Positions 62,955 to 64,000 of a DNA stretch of 64,000 nt are shown piece after piece. The position numbers and the translations under genes are program-made. Numbering within the stretch: the first letter of the stretch is position 1; each line of letters opens with the position of its first letter. The stretch lies in assembly GCA_008921705.1 (NCBI GenBank), contig VFFE01007485.1, forward strand, positions 277,280 to 341,279. The letters run 5' to 3'. The notes beneath the pieces are model-generated. The model did not search any database. It was not told where the DNA came from and saw only the letters and a program-made list of their open reading frames with translations. The stretch comes from Burhinus oedicnemus. Lineage: Eukaryota > Chordata > Aves > Charadriiformes > Burhinidae.

Positions 62955-64000
62955 AATACAGGTTTTACCTTTATTTCTGAGAAGCTTTGGGTTGAGTCCA
63001 ATGCTGACCGCCCTCTTCTAAACAGACTCTAGTGCCAGACATGTCTTCTCTTTTCCTGTCACTGCCCCAAACCAGTAAAATTCTGTCAGAAAATATGGAT
63101 ATTATACTGTTCTAAATACTTCTGGTACCCTCTGAAGTCTTTGAGATGATTAAATTGGTGTGTAGTCCTGGTGAGGGCAGAGCAAAGGTGAAATCGCTTC
63201 TCCAGGATTCAGCACGAGCAAAGGAACAATGGGCACCTAAGAGACTCAGGTTCCCCAGCTCCTAAATTAATTCATGACCCTGAATGAGATGCTTGGACTC
63301 CCTGCATAGTGAAGATGAAGATGTAGGAACATAGAAATGGGACCTGCAAAAGACATTATCCTGAGCAGAGAGTAGCAAAAGCCAAGTGTTGAGAAGACAG
63401 CTGAAAATACAATTCAAAGATTTGGGAGTTTAGCTCCGGGCTTCCTAGACACTTCCATCTCTTCTCAGGATTCACTTATTTTGGCAATTCAATGTCCAGA
63501 CCCTCTAACAAACTGTAAGGAAGGCTCAAGTTCCCCCCTCTCCACGTCCGATAGATGCAGGATACTAGTAATGCCAGAGTCCTGCTATGCCTTCTCATGG
63601 AGAGAAAGACCTTTATGATACTGTTAAGACTCACTTTGTGAAAGAGGGAATGGAAATTCAATTACTATGTAAATATTTTAATACAAAATGCAAGAGTTTG
63701 AATGAAACAACTGAGTTGCTTGTGTCCTTCTCCCCTCTCCCCCTCCCTTCCCTTCAGGATACTTCGTTGTCTGATGATTAAGGCTTAATCTTGGATTAAA
63801 GATGGGATATTGAAGTATACTTGGTCCTCCTCCATCCAAACTACAATAATGTCTGAGTGAAGAACACTGCGTGACAGTGAATTTCCTAGGGGGGGAATAT
63901 AAAAGGTATTATATGAAGGGCTTTATTTACTGGATTTTGCTGGAGATTTTGTGCTATTTCTCTTGAATGCTGCAAACCACAACCAGAGCAAACTGTGAGG

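Larger units (their letters stand above)
58471..64000. other. Intergenic, 5.5 kb
   Basis: No gene or transposon recognised. It contains (AT)n/(CA)n/(TG)n tracts at 61434-61492, a (GGT)n at 62939-62954, a CTCF-like motif at 61962-61976 and a candidate conserved element at about 62340-62690. Confidence 0.6.

Overview
This is eukaryotic DNA, almost certainly from a bird. The window carries many CR1 LINE 3' ends with the typical ATTCTATGA tail, avian-type endogenous retrovirus LTRs, and a vertebrate gene split by canonical GT..AG introns. The only protein-coding gene I can support is the 3' two-thirds of FAM135B, on the + strand from 1000 to 15551. It is recognised from its C-terminal DUF676 (lipase-like alpha/beta-hydrolase) domain and from the very large exon before that domain. 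Nine coding exons join in one continuous frame of 1,054 residues, ending in a TAG stop at 15549-15551. About a quarter of the protein (the N-terminus) lies upstream of the window.

Layout. 1-999 is FAM135B intron. 1000-15551 is FAM135B exons and introns, with little repeat content: one tiny CR1 tail and two possible LTR ends. 15552 to about 18 kb is the 3' UTR and AT-rich flank. 18-64 kb has no recognisable gene. In mammals the region downstream of FAM135B is also a large gene desert, so this fits synteny. The desert holds seven CR1 fragments (19.3, 20.3, 24.1, 25.6, 47.8, 49.3 and 57.2 kb), a solo LTR with a perfect 5-bp target duplication (22485-22954), several microsatellites, and possible LTR termini at 18.9 and 25.5 kb.

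The most unusual feature is at 42010-44249. A 947-bp block is repeated at an offset of exactly 1,293 bp, with about 2% substitutions and no indels. Between the copies are a 20-N assembly gap and the 3' part of a retroviral LTR. The second copy begins exactly at the LTR's terminal CA, and the first copy ends exactly at the gap. The simplest reading is that two haplotypes, one with and one without an LTR insertion, were placed one after the other by the assembler. A true tandem duplication is the alternative.

I found no operon, CRISPR array, tRNA or rRNA gene, and no convincing undescribed system. The other points worth checking are a DSGIES motif (beta-TrCP-type phosphodegron) in the large FAM135B exon, candidate CTCF sites, and a few stretches that look like conserved non-coding elements. 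All of these are inferences from sequence alone.
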